From Bradyrhizobium jicamae (GTDB lineage Bacteria; Pseudomonadota; Alphaproteobacteria; Rhizobiales; Xanthobacteraceae), in contig NZ_JAFCKQ010000036.1 in assembly GCF_018130215.1 (NCBI RefSeq), positions 16,404 through 80,403 on the forward strand: a DNA stretch of 64,000 bases. The letters run 5' to 3'. A program made the translations under genes and the position numbers. The stretch's first letter is position 1. Every line of letters begins with the position of its first letter. This document shows positions 33,745 through 41,819 of the stretch, in pieces. The notes under the pieces were generated by a model. The model saw only the letters and a program-made list of their open reading frames with translations. It was not told where the DNA came from and did no database searches.

Positions 33745-34100
33745 TGCAGAGCCTGATCAACGGCAACGGCGGCAGCATGCCGAGGCAGGCGCTGATGCCG
33801 CTGTACAACAGCCGCCCGGATCCCGTGCTGCAGGACGCGCTCACCAAGGTGCCGGCCCAGACGCAGGCCAAGGACAAGAAGACCGCGACCGAGTTCGAGT
33901 CGATGTTCCTGAACTCGATGTTCGCGCAGATGACCTCCGGCCTGAAGGGCGACGGACCGTTCGGCGACACGGTCGGCACCGGCCCGTGGCGCTCGATGCT
34001 GACCGATCAATATGCGCAGAACTTCGCCAAGGCCGGCGGCGTCGGCATTTCCCACGAAGTGTTCCGCTCGCTGATCCTGCAGCAGGCCAAGCAGAGCTAA
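33744..34100 (+). CDS. flgJ: Rod-binding protein (FlgJ N-terminal domain/CheL)
   Basis: A 118-residue protein with only the rod-binding half of enteric FlgJ and no muramidase domain, as is normal in alphaproteobacteria (CheL in Caulobacter). The core is TATEFESMFLNSMFAQMTSG and then QYAQNFAKAGGVGISHEVFR. It scaffolds rod assembly in the periplasm. The ATG at 33744 shares its A with the flgI stop codon. The next gene starts 21 bases later. Confidence 0.88.
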   Translation: MQSLINGNGGSMPRQALMPLYNSRPDPVLQDALTKVPAQTQAKDKKTATEFESMFLNSMFAQMTSGLKGDGPFGDTVGTGPWRSMLTDQYAQNFAKAGGVGISHEVFRSLILQQAKQS

Positions 34101-34121
34101 CCCGGACAAAGGAGAAGTGCG

Positions 34122-34613
34122 ATGAACCAGCGTCCACAGCATCGCCCGGCGCCCGCCCCCGCAGCGCGGCCCACGACGCCTCCTGATGTCGCAAGATTGG
34201 CCAAGGAGCTGATGGATGTGATGAGCGCGCTGCTCGGCGTCGTCGAGCGGGAGACCGAACTGGTGCGCGCCGGCAAGGTGCGCGAGGGCATGCAGCTCGA
34301 GACGCAGAAGTCGGAGCTGTCGCGGCGCTACATGATCGCGGTCGAGCATCTGAAGTCGATGCACAAGATGCTGTCGCAGACCGAGCCCGAACTGCTGACG
34401 ACGCTGCGCCGCCATCACGATACGTTCCGCGCCATGCTGCAGGTCAATCTGACGGTGCTGGCGACCGCGCATGCGGTCTCCGAGGGGATCGTGCGCGGCG
34501 TCAACGCCGAGGTGCAGCGCCGCAACATCCCCAACACCTACACGGCGTCGGGACGGCGCGCGGCGCCCGGCCCGCGCAACATGACGCCGCTGTCCGTCAG
34601 CCGTTCACTCTGA
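34122..34613 (+). CDS. FlgN/FlbY-like flagellar protein
   Basis: A 163-residue helical protein: a Pro/Ala-rich N-terminal 20 residues, then long helices (VARLAKELMDVMSALLGVVE, ETELVRAGKVREGMQLE). It resembles FlgN-type export chaperones for hook-associated proteins. The position matches flbY, third gene of the flgI-cheL-flbY operon in Caulobacter. The start ATG at 34122 follows AAGGAGAAG. Its role as an export chaperone is inferred. Confidence 0.78.
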   Translation: MNQRPQHRPAPAPAARPTTPPDVARLAKELMDVMSALLGVVERETELVRAGKVREGMQLETQKSELSRRYMIAVEHLKSMHKMLSQTEPELLTTLRRHHDTFRAMLQVNLTVLATAHAVSEGIVRGVNAEVQRRNIPNTYTASGRRAAPGPRNMTPLSVSRSL

Positions 34614-34762
34614 ACAATTTTCGTCAATTTGACGCGCAGACGTCAGCGCATCATTCAGCGCGTCTTCTAACGGCCTGTTGAGAGGTTCCCCATAGAGTTG
34701 CGGACCGCGGGGGGTTGGGATTTGACTCAAGCAAACTAGTGCCGGTGCACTAAGAGGCTGCC

Positions 34763-35155
34763 ATGAGTACGGATTTCAACATCAAGCCGGTGGGGGCACC
34801 GGTTGCGGCACCTGTAGTACCGCCGTCAAGCGAGACGGCGCAGAGGGCCGTTGCGACCGAGCTGCCGCCGAGCCAGAGCGTGACCGCTCCGGAGCCGGCG
34901 GTGCGCGTCACCATCGGATCCGACGCCGTCAACGCGTCGATCTCAAATCAGGCCTCGGCCTCGACGAACACCGACCGCGTCGTCATCGACCGCGATGCCG
35001 GTGCCGTGGTCTACCAGGTGGTCGACAATCGCACCAACCTGGTGGTGCGGCAGTTTCCGGAGGATGCGGCGCTGCGGCGCCGGGCCTATTTCCACACGCT
35101 CGATCTCAACAAGGACAATTCGAGCCGCAAGCGCGCGACCGACCGTCAGGCCTGA
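34763..35155 (+). CDS. FlaG-like flagellar protein
   Basis: A 130-residue protein. Residues 1-70 are a Pro/Ala/Ser-rich disordered stretch; the C-terminal 60 residues hold RDAGAVVYQVVDNRTNLVVR followed by QFPEDAALRRRAY, close to the beta-hairpin of FlaG. FlaG proteins affect filament length. It is a single gene 150 bases after the FlgN-like gene, with the unknown gene converging on it. Confidence 0.68.
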   Translation: MSTDFNIKPVGAPVAAPVVPPSSETAQRAVATELPPSQSVTAPEPAVRVTIGSDAVNASISNQASASTNTDRVVIDRDAGAVVYQVVDNRTNLVVRQFPEDAALRRRAYFHTLDLNKDNSSRKRATDRQA

Positions 35156-35165
35156 GGGAGATCCG

Positions 35166-35531
35166 TCAGCTCGACTGCGTGGCGTAGGCCTGATCGAGGT
35201 AGGTCGATCCGGTCGCGGGATCGCTGACGACGTTCTTGATCAACGCCGTGCCCGACTTGACCAGGGTGAACTTGGTATCGCCGATCCGAAAGCTGCTGTC
35301 CTTGATCAGCACGTCCTGGTACTTGCTGGTGCCATCGCTCTGGTAACGCACCTTGGCGCGAAAGCCCTGGACGTTCGACACCGTGATGTTGAACGACTTG
35401 CCGTCGGCGTATTTGCCGCTCCAGCTGCCCTTATAGAGCGTCGGGTCGACCGGGACATAGGGCGTGTTCGATGGAACGGTGAGCCCGACGGCCTTGTAGT
35501 TGGCCGACAGGATGCTCATCAGGTCGGTCAT
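35166..35531 (-). CDS. Unknown protein in the flagellar cluster, downstream of flaF
   Basis: A 121-residue protein I do not recognise. After MTDLMSILSANYKAVG it is rich in beta-forming sequence (YKGSWSGKYADGKSFNITVS, then RAKVRYQSDGTSKYQDVLIK) and has many Ser, Thr, Tyr and Asn. No signal peptide or membrane helix, no Cys. It starts 25 bases after the flaF stop, so both are probably one transcript. In many alphaproteobacteria flbT sits beside flaF; this sequence does not resemble FlbT. A filament- or secretion-related role is only a guess from position and composition. Confidence 0.65.
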   Translation of the reverse strand: MTDLMSILSANYKAVGLTVPSNTPYVPVDPTLYKGSWSGKYADGKSFNITVSNVQGFRAKVRYQSDGTSKYQDVLIKDSSFRIGDTKFTLVKSGTALIKNVVSDPATGSTYLDQAYATQSS

Positions 35532-35556
35532 GCGCGGCTCCCGTGAGGCCCGTCGA

Positions 35557-35922
35557 TCAGCCGCGGCCGGACAAGCCGGCGGCCAGGTTGCAGTTGATCT
35601 CGATCAGCGGCTTCAGCTTGGCCGGGTCGGGATCGAGCTGCATGTCGACGGTCTGCTTCATCACGAACACGCCGATATTGGCGATGTTCTGCCGGACCTC
35701 GAGCGGCTGCGGATTGTCGTCACCCTGCGCGGCACTCAAGAAGATCGACCACAGACGGCGGTTGAAGAGCAGCGCGTTGTCGAGCGCCTTGTCGGGGCCG
35801 TTCCAGTTGGTCTGGACTTCCTGGAGCTGGCGAGCGGCCTTCAGCAGTGCCTGCGCTTCGATTTCACGTGGGGACGCGGTCGCGGTGGACGTGCGAGCGT
35901 AGGCTTGGGCAGCATTGGACAT
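35557..35922 (-). CDS. flaF: Flagellar biosynthesis regulator FlaF
   Basis: A 121-residue protein with the FlaF pattern: AAQAYARTSTATASPREIEA, LLKAARQLQEVQ, ALLFNRRLWSIFLSAA and VFVMKQTVDM. FlaF promotes flagellin translation or secretion and normally opposes FlbT, which destabilises flagellin mRNA. It lies downstream of the flagellin gene on the same strand, separated by a terminator. No flbT is in the window. Confidence 0.9.
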   Translation of the reverse strand: MSNAAQAYARTSTATASPREIEAQALLKAARQLQEVQTNWNGPDKALDNALLFNRRLWSIFLSAAQGDDNPQPLEVRQNIANIGVFVMKQTVDMQLDPDPAKLKPLIEINCNLAAGLSGRG

Positions 35923-36074
35923 TCAAGACCTCGATGGTGCGGATTTCTCGAGCCGCGGAGACGCAATTCTAGCGCCCGGTATTTATGCGCCCGCCGCCTT
36001 TAAATATTGTTAGCAGCCGTTACGACATGCGCCTTTCTCGCGGCACAGACAGATCCCGTAATATCCCGGAAGCA

Positions 36075-36105
36075 AACGAAAAACGGCGGGGTTGCCCCCA
36101 CCGTT
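36075..36105 (-). terminator. Terminator downstream of the flagellin gene
   Basis: On the minus strand AACGGTGGGG pairs with CCCCGCCGTT around a GCAA loop (36082-36105), followed by TTTCGTTT. It lies 22 bases after the flagellin stop codon and should limit read-through into flaF. Confidence 0.8.
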
Positions 36106-36127
36106 CCCGCGTTGTCTGTCGCCGAAC

Positions 36128-37351
36128 TTAGCGGAGCAGCTGGAGCACGCTCTGCTGGCTCTGGTTGGCGAGCGCGAGCGCGGACACCGCGATCGACTGG
36201 CGGGTCGACAGCGCCTGGCTGTTGGCCGCTTCCTCGTTGGTGTCGGCCAGCGTCAGGTTGGACGAGCCGGTCTGCAGCACGTTGATCAGGTTCTTGGAGA
36301 AGTCCTGACGGATCTGCACCATCGACAGGTTCGAACCCAGCGACGACGCTTCCGACCGCAGCGTGCTCGAGGCGCTGCTCAGCGTGGTGATGATGCTGTT
36401 GGCCGAGACGTTGTCGAGGAAGTCGGTGCCTGACGTCAGCGTGCTGAGGCCGAGGCCGGTCGCATCGAACGTCACGCCCTGGATATTCAGGGTCGACTTG
36501 CCGGTCTCGTTGAACACCAGCTTGAGATTGTCGCCGTTCAGCAGGTTGACACCGTTGAAGGACGAATCCTGCGCGGTCGTCGTGATCTGCTGGACCACCG
36601 CGTTGTACTGGCTGACCAGATTGGAGCGGGTCGCCTGCGAGGTCGCATCGGCAACCGCGGCATTGACGGTGCCGACGGTGGCGGTGGCCGCGGTGATGTC
36701 GACGCCCTCGGCGGTCGGCGCAGTGCCGGCCTTGGTGATGGTCTGGCTCGCCGCGTCGTTGGTCGAGGTGAAGGTCAGCGTATCCGCCGTCGAGGACAGC
36801 GACGCCGAGACCGCAACGCCGTTCGAGACCAGAACGCTGTTCAACTGATCGAGCGTCTGGACGGTGGCCGTTCCGGTGCCGGTCGAGAACGACGAACCGA
36901 TCGTGACCGCCAGGCTGCCGGTCGAGGTCTTGAAGGTCAGCACGGCGCCGCCGAGCTTGCCGGCGTTGAGGTCGGCAGCGGTCGTGGCGCCCGTGCCGGC
37001 GCCGGTGCCGGTGACGTCGACGTTGGCCTTGGTCGAGTAGCCGGTCGGGCTTTGCAGCACCTGGGTGGCGATCGACTTCGCGGTGTCGACCAGCTTCTGC
37101 AGCGAGGTGAGGCCGGTGTTGGCGGCCTGCAGGATCTGCACGCCGTTGCCGATACCATCGAGCAGATTGTTGATGTCGCTGGCGCGGTTGTCGAGCGACT
37201 GGGCCGTGAAGAAGTTGGTCGGGTTGTCGAGCGCGCTATTGACCTTCTTGCCGGTGGCAAGGCGGTTCTGCGTCGTGGCGAGCAGATCGGCGGTCGACTG
37301 GAGGGAGAGCAAGTTCTGACGAACGGAAGCGGAGAGGACGATGTCGGACAT
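36128..37351 (-). CDS. Flagellin (flagellar filament protein)
   Basis: A 407-residue flagellin. The conserved N-terminal D0/D1 part (SDIVLSASVRQNLLSLQSTA through LDNPTNFFTAQSLDNRASDI) and C-terminal part (SMVQIRQDFSKNLINVLQTG to the final QSVLQLLR) flank a Thr/Ser/Ala-rich variable middle (about residues 115-290). ATG at 37351 follows AGAAGGG; an in-frame extension to 37420 lacks flagellin sequence. Only one flagellin copy is in the window, though Bradyrhizobium often has several. A terminator and flaF follow. Promoter type is unclear: a TGGCACG element upstream has GG-N11-GC spacing. Confidence 0.95.
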   Translation of the reverse strand: MSDIVLSASVRQNLLSLQSTADLLATTQNRLATGKKVNSALDNPTNFFTAQSLDNRASDINNLLDGIGNGVQILQAANTGLTSLQKLVDTAKSIATQVLQSPTGYSTKANVDVTGTGAGTGATTAADLNAGKLGGAVLTFKTSTGSLAVTIGSSFSTGTGTATVQTLDQLNSVLVSNGVAVSASLSSTADTLTFTSTNDAASQTITKAGTAPTAEGVDITAATATVGTVNAAVADATSQATRSNLVSQYNAVVQQITTTAQDSSFNGVNLLNGDNLKLVFNETGKSTLNIQGVTFDATGLGLSTLTSGTDFLDNVSANSIITTLSSASSTLRSEASSLGSNLSMVQIRQDFSKNLINVLQTGSSNLTLADTNEEAANSQALSTRQSIAVSALALANQSQQSVLQLLR

Positions 37352-37909
37352 ACTGATACCCTTCTGGATGGACACAATTGACGCGACGCCGCAAATTTCA
37401 CGCGGCGGTCCGTGCCACACTGTGCCGTCGGCGCTACCCGTCCGTTAAAGGGTAGCTCCGTACTAATACCCAGATCGCAATCCCGTCCGGCAGTTGCGCG
37501 AGCAAGTGGCGCCGCCGACTGCGATTGCAACATTGGCGCGAGACGAAGACGTGCTGCGGGAGCGGATTCGTCCGTTGCTTCGGCCATTTGCGCCACCATG
37601 GAACCGTGGCACCCGCAGCCGGCGCGGCTGAATTGCACACGCGACCGGCGTCAGCGGCGGCAACCGATTTTCTTAACCCAAATCAACAAATGCGGTGGAA
37701 AGTCGAAACCTTTTGCTCGCCGCAGCGTCGCACGACGCGGGCAGGCGCCGCGCGAACAAGCACCAGACAACCATCTGCACTGTAAAGTGTATAAGGTTCA
37801 TACCGCAACCCTTGTGCAATTGGATAAGCGAGCTATGTTTCGCTGCCCTTCCACACGCCAAGAGTAGGTGGTGCGAGACCGTGTGCTCCCGCCCTCGGCA
37901 GGAGACCCA
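37352..37909. other. Intergenic region between flagellin and Crp-type regulator
   Basis: About 560 bases with no convincing gene. It holds the flagellin promoter (minus) and the promoter of the first Crp/Fnr gene (plus). A TGGCACG element at 37411-37417 (minus strand) is followed by GC one base too far for a canonical sigma-54 promoter. The part near 37780-37860 is AT-richer and probably carries the Crp-gene promoter. Short open frames on both strands lack protein character. Confidence 0.4.
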
Positions 37910-38620
37910 ATGTCTGCGGTATCGCGTCCGCCCAATCGTTTGCTGCAAGCACTGCCCGCGGCGGAGTACGAGCAACTCCATCCACGCCTCGAAACGGTCG
38001 AACTGGCCAAGGACGCCGTGCTGGCCCATGCCGGCGCGCCGCTGTCGCGGGTCTACCTGCCGCACAGCGGCGTCGTCTCGATGATGGTCAACCTGTCGGA
38101 CGGGCAGTCGGTCGAGATCGCAACGATCGGACGCGACAACGTCGTGGGTGCGGCCGCCGCGCTCTATGGCGGTTCGCTGCTGGCCGACGCCATCGTGGTG
38201 GTGCCTGGAACGGCGTCAGTGCTGACGGCGGAACATTTTCGCGAGATGGCCGATCGCAGCGCTTCCTTCCGCACCCTGGTCAGCCTCTATGATCAGGCGT
38301 TGGCCGCCCAGACCCAGCAATCCGTCGCCTGCAACGTCTCGCATCCGGTCGAGGCGCGGCTGTCGCGCTGGCTGCTGCGCGCGCGGGAGCTGTGCGGCAG
38401 CGAGGGATTGCCGCTCACCCAGGAGATGCTGGCGCAGATGATCGGTGTCCGGCGCAATGCGGTCTCGATTGTCGCACACGGATTTCAGCAGTCCGGCATC
38501 CTGCGATATAGTCGCGGAAACATCGAAATCATCGACATCGACGGTTTGCGAAAGTCCGCCTGCGAGTGCCATGCGACCGTCAAGGCGCATGTTGAGCAAT
38601 TGGTCGGCCCGTCGGATTGA
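37910..38620 (+). CDS. Crp/Fnr-family transcriptional regulator (first of two)
   Basis: A 236-residue regulator. The cyclic-nucleotide-binding-type beta-roll is at about residues 15-125 (YLPHSGVVSMMVNLSDGQSV). The C-terminal helix-turn-helix (about 165-215) has LTQEMLAQMIGVRRNAVSIV. It ends in a SACECHATVKAH segment shared with the next paralogue. The N-terminal Cys cluster of oxygen-sensing FNR is absent, so it is not an iron-sulfur type. ATG at 37910 follows GGAGA. Ligand and targets are unknown. Confidence 0.9.
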   Translation: MSAVSRPPNRLLQALPAAEYEQLHPRLETVELAKDAVLAHAGAPLSRVYLPHSGVVSMMVNLSDGQSVEIATIGRDNVVGAAAALYGGSLLADAIVVVPGTASVLTAEHFREMADRSASFRTLVSLYDQALAAQTQQSVACNVSHPVEARLSRWLLRARELCGSEGLPLTQEMLAQMIGVRRNAVSIVAHGFQQSGILRYSRGNIEIIDIDGLRKSACECHATVKAHVEQLVGPSD

Positions 38621-38772
38621 CAACGCCCGCACAGTACGGTTCGCGCGACGAACGTGTCGTCACGAGCAGTCGCATGATGCGGCAATCGGCCCATTTTCTT
38701 GTAATCAGGACATGGTAGATTGCGTGCATTGGTGCCCAGAGACAAGCTTTGCCCGTAAGGCAGGAGGCTGCT

Positions 38773-39510
38773 TTGGAAACGGTTTTGCGATCACCTAACG
38801 GATTTCTGTCGTCGCTGTCCGCAGGCGATTTCGAGTTGATCCGACAACATCTGCGTCCCGTCGACCTTGCCACGGATGCCGTGCTGGTCGAGGCCGGCGA
38901 CATGCTCAAGCGCGCATACATGCCGCACAAGGGCGTGATCTCGCTGGTGGTCAAGCTGGCAAGGGGCGAGCACGTCCAGGTCGCGATGGTTGGGCGCGGC
39001 AGCATCTTCGGGGCGTTCGCGGGCCTCAGCGAAATACGGTCCCTCGAAAGCGCGGTGGTGCTGGTTCCGGGTATCGCGACGGCGATCGACATCGAGCCGT
39101 TCCGGGCAGCCGTCGCCCAGAGTCCGTCGCTGCGTGCGACGTTGATCCGGCACGGGCTCGCCGTCTACGCCCAGGTCCAGCAGACCGCCGGCTGCAATGC
39201 CGCCCACACCGTGGAGTCGCGGCTGGCAAGATGCCTGCTGCAGACGCGCGATCTCTCCGGCAGCAACAAGATCGTGCTGACGCAGGAAGCGATGGCGCAG
39301 ATGATCGGCGCGCGCCGCAACAGCGTGTCGCTGGTGGCGCACACGCTGCAGCAGGCGAATTTCATCCACTACAGCCGCGGCCATATCGAGATCACCAATC
39401 TCGATGGCCTGATCAGGACGTCGTGCGAATGCTACGCCACGGTGAAGGCCCAGTATGCGGCTCTGCTGCATGGTCAGGAGACCCGTGGTCAGGAGGCCTT
39501 GGAGGCATGA
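38773..39510 (+). CDS. Crp/Fnr-family transcriptional regulator (second of two)
   Basis: A 245-residue paralogue of the preceding gene, with the same layout: beta-roll with YMPHKGVISLVVKLARGEHV, helix-turn-helix LTQEAMAQMIGARRNSVSLV, and the CECYATVKAQ tail. The best start is TTG at 38773, 6 bases after AGGAGG; no ATG is suitably placed. It lacks FNR cluster Cys. The gap of 152 bases from the first copy suggests a separate promoter. The pair probably arose by tandem duplication. Confidence 0.88.
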   Translation: METVLRSPNGFLSSLSAGDFELIRQHLRPVDLATDAVLVEAGDMLKRAYMPHKGVISLVVKLARGEHVQVAMVGRGSIFGAFAGLSEIRSLESAVVLVPGIATAIDIEPFRAAVAQSPSLRATLIRHGLAVYAQVQQTAGCNAAHTVESRLARCLLQTRDLSGSNKIVLTQEAMAQMIGARRNSVSLVAHTLQQANFIHYSRGHIEITNLDGLIRTSCECYATVKAQYAALLHGQETRGQEALEA

Positions 39511-39628
39511 TCCGGGACGCTTGATCCCGGAGGCCTGATCGCCGCGGTAGCCGTACTTCTACGGCGTGCGATTTTCACCGTCGGATAACGTTGCATCCCC
39601 ACACTTGCATGGTCGCTTGGGGGAGCCG

Positions 39629-39877
39629 ATGTTCAGATACGAAACGACCGACCAGAAGGAAGCCAGACGCTTCCGCATCGCCCAGTTCAACGGCCGGTCC
39701 GCAACCATACGTTCGGCCGGCGCAACCGTCACCGGCCGGGTCCGCTCCATCGTCGAGAGCAAGACCAGCGTCACCGCAACATGGGTGATCATGATCGTTC
39801 CGGAAGAGCGCGCCCGCGCCATCCCGACCGGGCGGTCGCCGCTGCGCCTGCACATTCCGGCGGAAGACTATCTCTGA
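39629..39877 (+). CDS. Small conserved hypothetical protein
   Basis: An 82-residue basic protein beginning MFRYETTDQKEARRFR. The middle, ATIRSAGATVTGRVRSIVES followed by TATWVIMIVPEE, has alternating strands, suggesting a small beta-barrel (PilZ- or OB-like). I do not recognise a named family. The ATG at 39629 is preferred to 39566 because GGGGGAG lies just upstream. No membrane or signal segment. It converges with the LuxR-type gene. Confidence 0.65.
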   Translation: MFRYETTDQKEARRFRIAQFNGRSATIRSAGATVTGRVRSIVESKTSVTATWVIMIVPEERARAIPTGRSPLRLHIPAEDYL

Positions 39878-39908
39878 GATCCTCTGCCTGCCGTGAGGCC
39901 GGCCCCGC

Positions 39909-40505
39909 TCAGGCGGGATGCAACAGCGCCTTGCGGACGAGATCCGCGGTGTTGCGTGCACCGAGCTTGCGCATCGCCTCGGCGCGGTGGCTCTCGAATG
40001 TGCGCGGGCTGATGTTCATGCGCAGCGCGCCCTGCTTGTTTGAATAGCCGTCGCTGATCAGGCTGAGCACTTCTCGCTCGCGCCTGGTCAGCGGCTTGCG
40101 TCCGGCCTCCGGCGCGACCATCGGATCAGGCGACCGGGCGCGCGCCGGCCTGTCGTCGCGGACCGATCTGAGATCGGCCGCGGGGACGGCGTTGGGATAG
40201 AGATCGGAAATCTGCTTCAGCATCGCGGACACCCGCTCGGTCTGCTCGAGCGCATTCTCGATGACCTGGCGCAGGTAGATGCCGTTGCCGGTCGTTTGCG
40301 CGAACTGATGGCTGTGCTGCTTGAGCTCGTTCATATAGAGCAGCAGCGCCGTCACCGGCCCGTTGAACTGGCGGACGATCGCGGCCCCGGCCTCCTCGGT
40401 CGCCGGAACCTGCGGTGGCGGCATGGCCCCCGGGGTTTCGAGCGGAGCGCCCTCCTCCATCCATCTGGGAAGGCGGACCTCGGCTCGATTGTCGTGTTGC
40501 GTCAT
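39909..40505 (-). CDS. LuxR-type regulator with degenerate histidine-kinase H-box
   Basis: A 198-residue protein. The C-terminal LuxR helix-turn-helix (about residues 135-195, LTRREREVLSLISDGYSNKQ and NISPRTFESHRAEAMRKLGA) binds DNA. The N-terminal half is not a receiver; it has RQFNGPVTALLLYMNELKQH followed by a second helix. That resembles the H-box of FixL-like kinases (HELNQPLTAL) with Arg in place of the phosphorylated His. It may dimerise through this pseudo-kinase segment or dock on another kinase. The DNA-binding role is sure; the rest is inference. Confidence 0.82.
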   Translation of the reverse strand: MTQHDNRAEVRLPRWMEEGAPLETPGAMPPPQVPATEEAGAAIVRQFNGPVTALLLYMNELKQHSHQFAQTTGNGIYLRQVIENALEQTERVSAMLKQISDLYPNAVPAADLRSVRDDRPARARSPDPMVAPEAGRKPLTRREREVLSLISDGYSNKQGALRMNISPRTFESHRAEAMRKLGARNTADLVRKALLHPA

Positions 40506-41054
40506 AGGTATGGTTTACCGAACGTGAACTGTGTCTCCGTTAACGCCGGACTCCGTAGAAATACGGATAACGCAACTGTGATGCGGAAGTCAGATCACCA
40601 AACAGAGTCAGATAGCCGCCGATTCGGCAACGGATCTCGCGTGGTCGATTCGGATTACAGTAGTCTTACGGGCCGGCGCCTGCCTCAATCTCCGTAATTC
40701 CACGGGGACATGGATTTACCTTCGCCCGGCCAAACGGCTGCGGCCGGGATCTCCAGCTCGCCGGTCATTGCCGGTCATTGATGCGTGGTTCGCAGCCTTG
40801 CCGTCAGCCCCCCAAATCTCAGGGGCGGCCGAGCCAAAGGAACTTTGCCAGGAATCGTCCTGATACGACGAACCTGAACCACCAATACGCCATCCGTCGC
40901 GTTGTCATGGCTGATGCCCTCGCACCTGATTGGTCCGGTATCCTCCTCGATACCGCGCGCACCGACGCGGCGCTGTGAGATGGTTCACATTCAAAGAGGC
41001 GTCGCGATGATCGTCGTCTCGGATGGCCTTGAAGACCCCGGCAAGGAGGCCGCG
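40506..41054. other. 549-base intergenic region
   Basis: No convincing gene. It includes the LuxR-gene promoter side (minus) and the promoter of the exported 139-residue protein (plus). CCGGTCATTG occurs twice in tandem near 40760-40780. Short open frames on both strands have no family character or ribosome site. Confidence 0.4.
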
Positions 41055-41474
41055 ATGACGCGACGACAAAACCGATCCTGGATGGCGATCGCGGCATTCG
41101 CCGCGGCATTGGCTTTCGGCACCGCCGCGCAGGCCCAGAGCGCGCCGGCAGACAAGGCCACCGCGGCGTCCGACAGCACCATCATGGTCACCATCTTCTT
41201 CAAGCACGACCAGTCGCGTCCGCTCGGCGAGTTGAACGCGCAACTGGAGCGGCAGGGATTCTACAAGGCATTCCCGCCTGAAGGCGTCGAGGTCGTGAGC
41301 TGGTATGTGATGATGGGCGTCGGCCAGGTGGTGACCCTGCGGCTGCCGGCGTCGCAGCTGCGTGAAGTCAACCGTGTCATCGAGAACAGCGCCTGGGGCG
41401 CCTATCACACGGAATTCTATCCCACCTACGACTACAAGGCAGTCGGGATCGCCAAACACGCGACGGCGAAGTAA
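41055..41474 (+). CDS. Exported hypothetical protein
   Basis: A 139-residue periplasmic protein. Its signal is basic then hydrophobic (MTRRQNRSWMAIAAFAAALA, cleavage AQA at about 26). The mature part has TIMVTIFFKHDQSRPLGELN, WYVMMGVGQVVTLRLPASQL and a Tyr-rich end FYPTYDYKAVG. This suggests a small alpha/beta fold like dimeric ABM or muconolactone-type domains. ATG at 41055 follows AAGGAGG. Relatives seem frequent in Bradyrhizobium; function unknown. Confidence 0.75.
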   Translation: MTRRQNRSWMAIAAFAAALAFGTAAQAQSAPADKATAASDSTIMVTIFFKHDQSRPLGELNAQLERQGFYKAFPPEGVEVVSWYVMMGVGQVVTLRLPASQLREVNRVIENSAWGAYHTEFYPTYDYKAVGIAKHATAK

Positions 41475-41543
41475 CGGCCGCGCGCGACCTCTTGCCGGTC
41501 CTGCTCGTTCAGAGCCGGTTTCCGGGACAGGCGTGACCCGCGC

Positions 41544-41726
41544 TCAGGCGTGGGCCCGCGTGCGCTGGCTGAGCCTCTTCGCCAGGGTCCGCAAATCCTC
41601 CTTGCGCCCGCTGCACAGCAGGCGGGTGAATTCGTCAGGATCGATGGAAGCAGGGGAAGCATCGGCCGGTTTGGGCGCGACGCGGCGTAGCCAACTCAAT
41701 CCGAAGAGACGCTTGAGCATCTTCAT
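41544..41726 (-). CDS. Small hypothetical protein
   Basis: A possible 60-residue protein beginning MKMLKRLFGLSWLRR, with an acidic middle (ASIDPDEFTRLLC) and a basic C-terminus (KEDLRTLAKRLSQRTRAHA). The amphipathic N-terminus could associate with membranes. Codon use looks like the neighbours. There is no recognised family; a start at 41768 is also possible. It lies between the exported protein and the GH3 enzyme. Confidence 0.5.
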   Translation of the reverse strand: MKMLKRLFGLSWLRRVAPKPADASPASIDPDEFTRLLCSGRKEDLRTLAKRLSQRTRAHA

Positions 41727-41819
41727 GGTTCTTGAGCCCCGATGAGCGTCAACATTAAATCGCGGCAAGGATGATGGTTCCAGTCCCTTGTCGCGACTCG
41801 TGCCGATTTTTGTGCACGC

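Noticed and set aside
37411..37426. Sigma-54 promoter for the flagellin gene
   Set aside because: TGGCACG is present on the minus strand, but the GC is 11 bases from GG rather than 10 and the -12 element is poor; left as undecided and not listed as a promoter.
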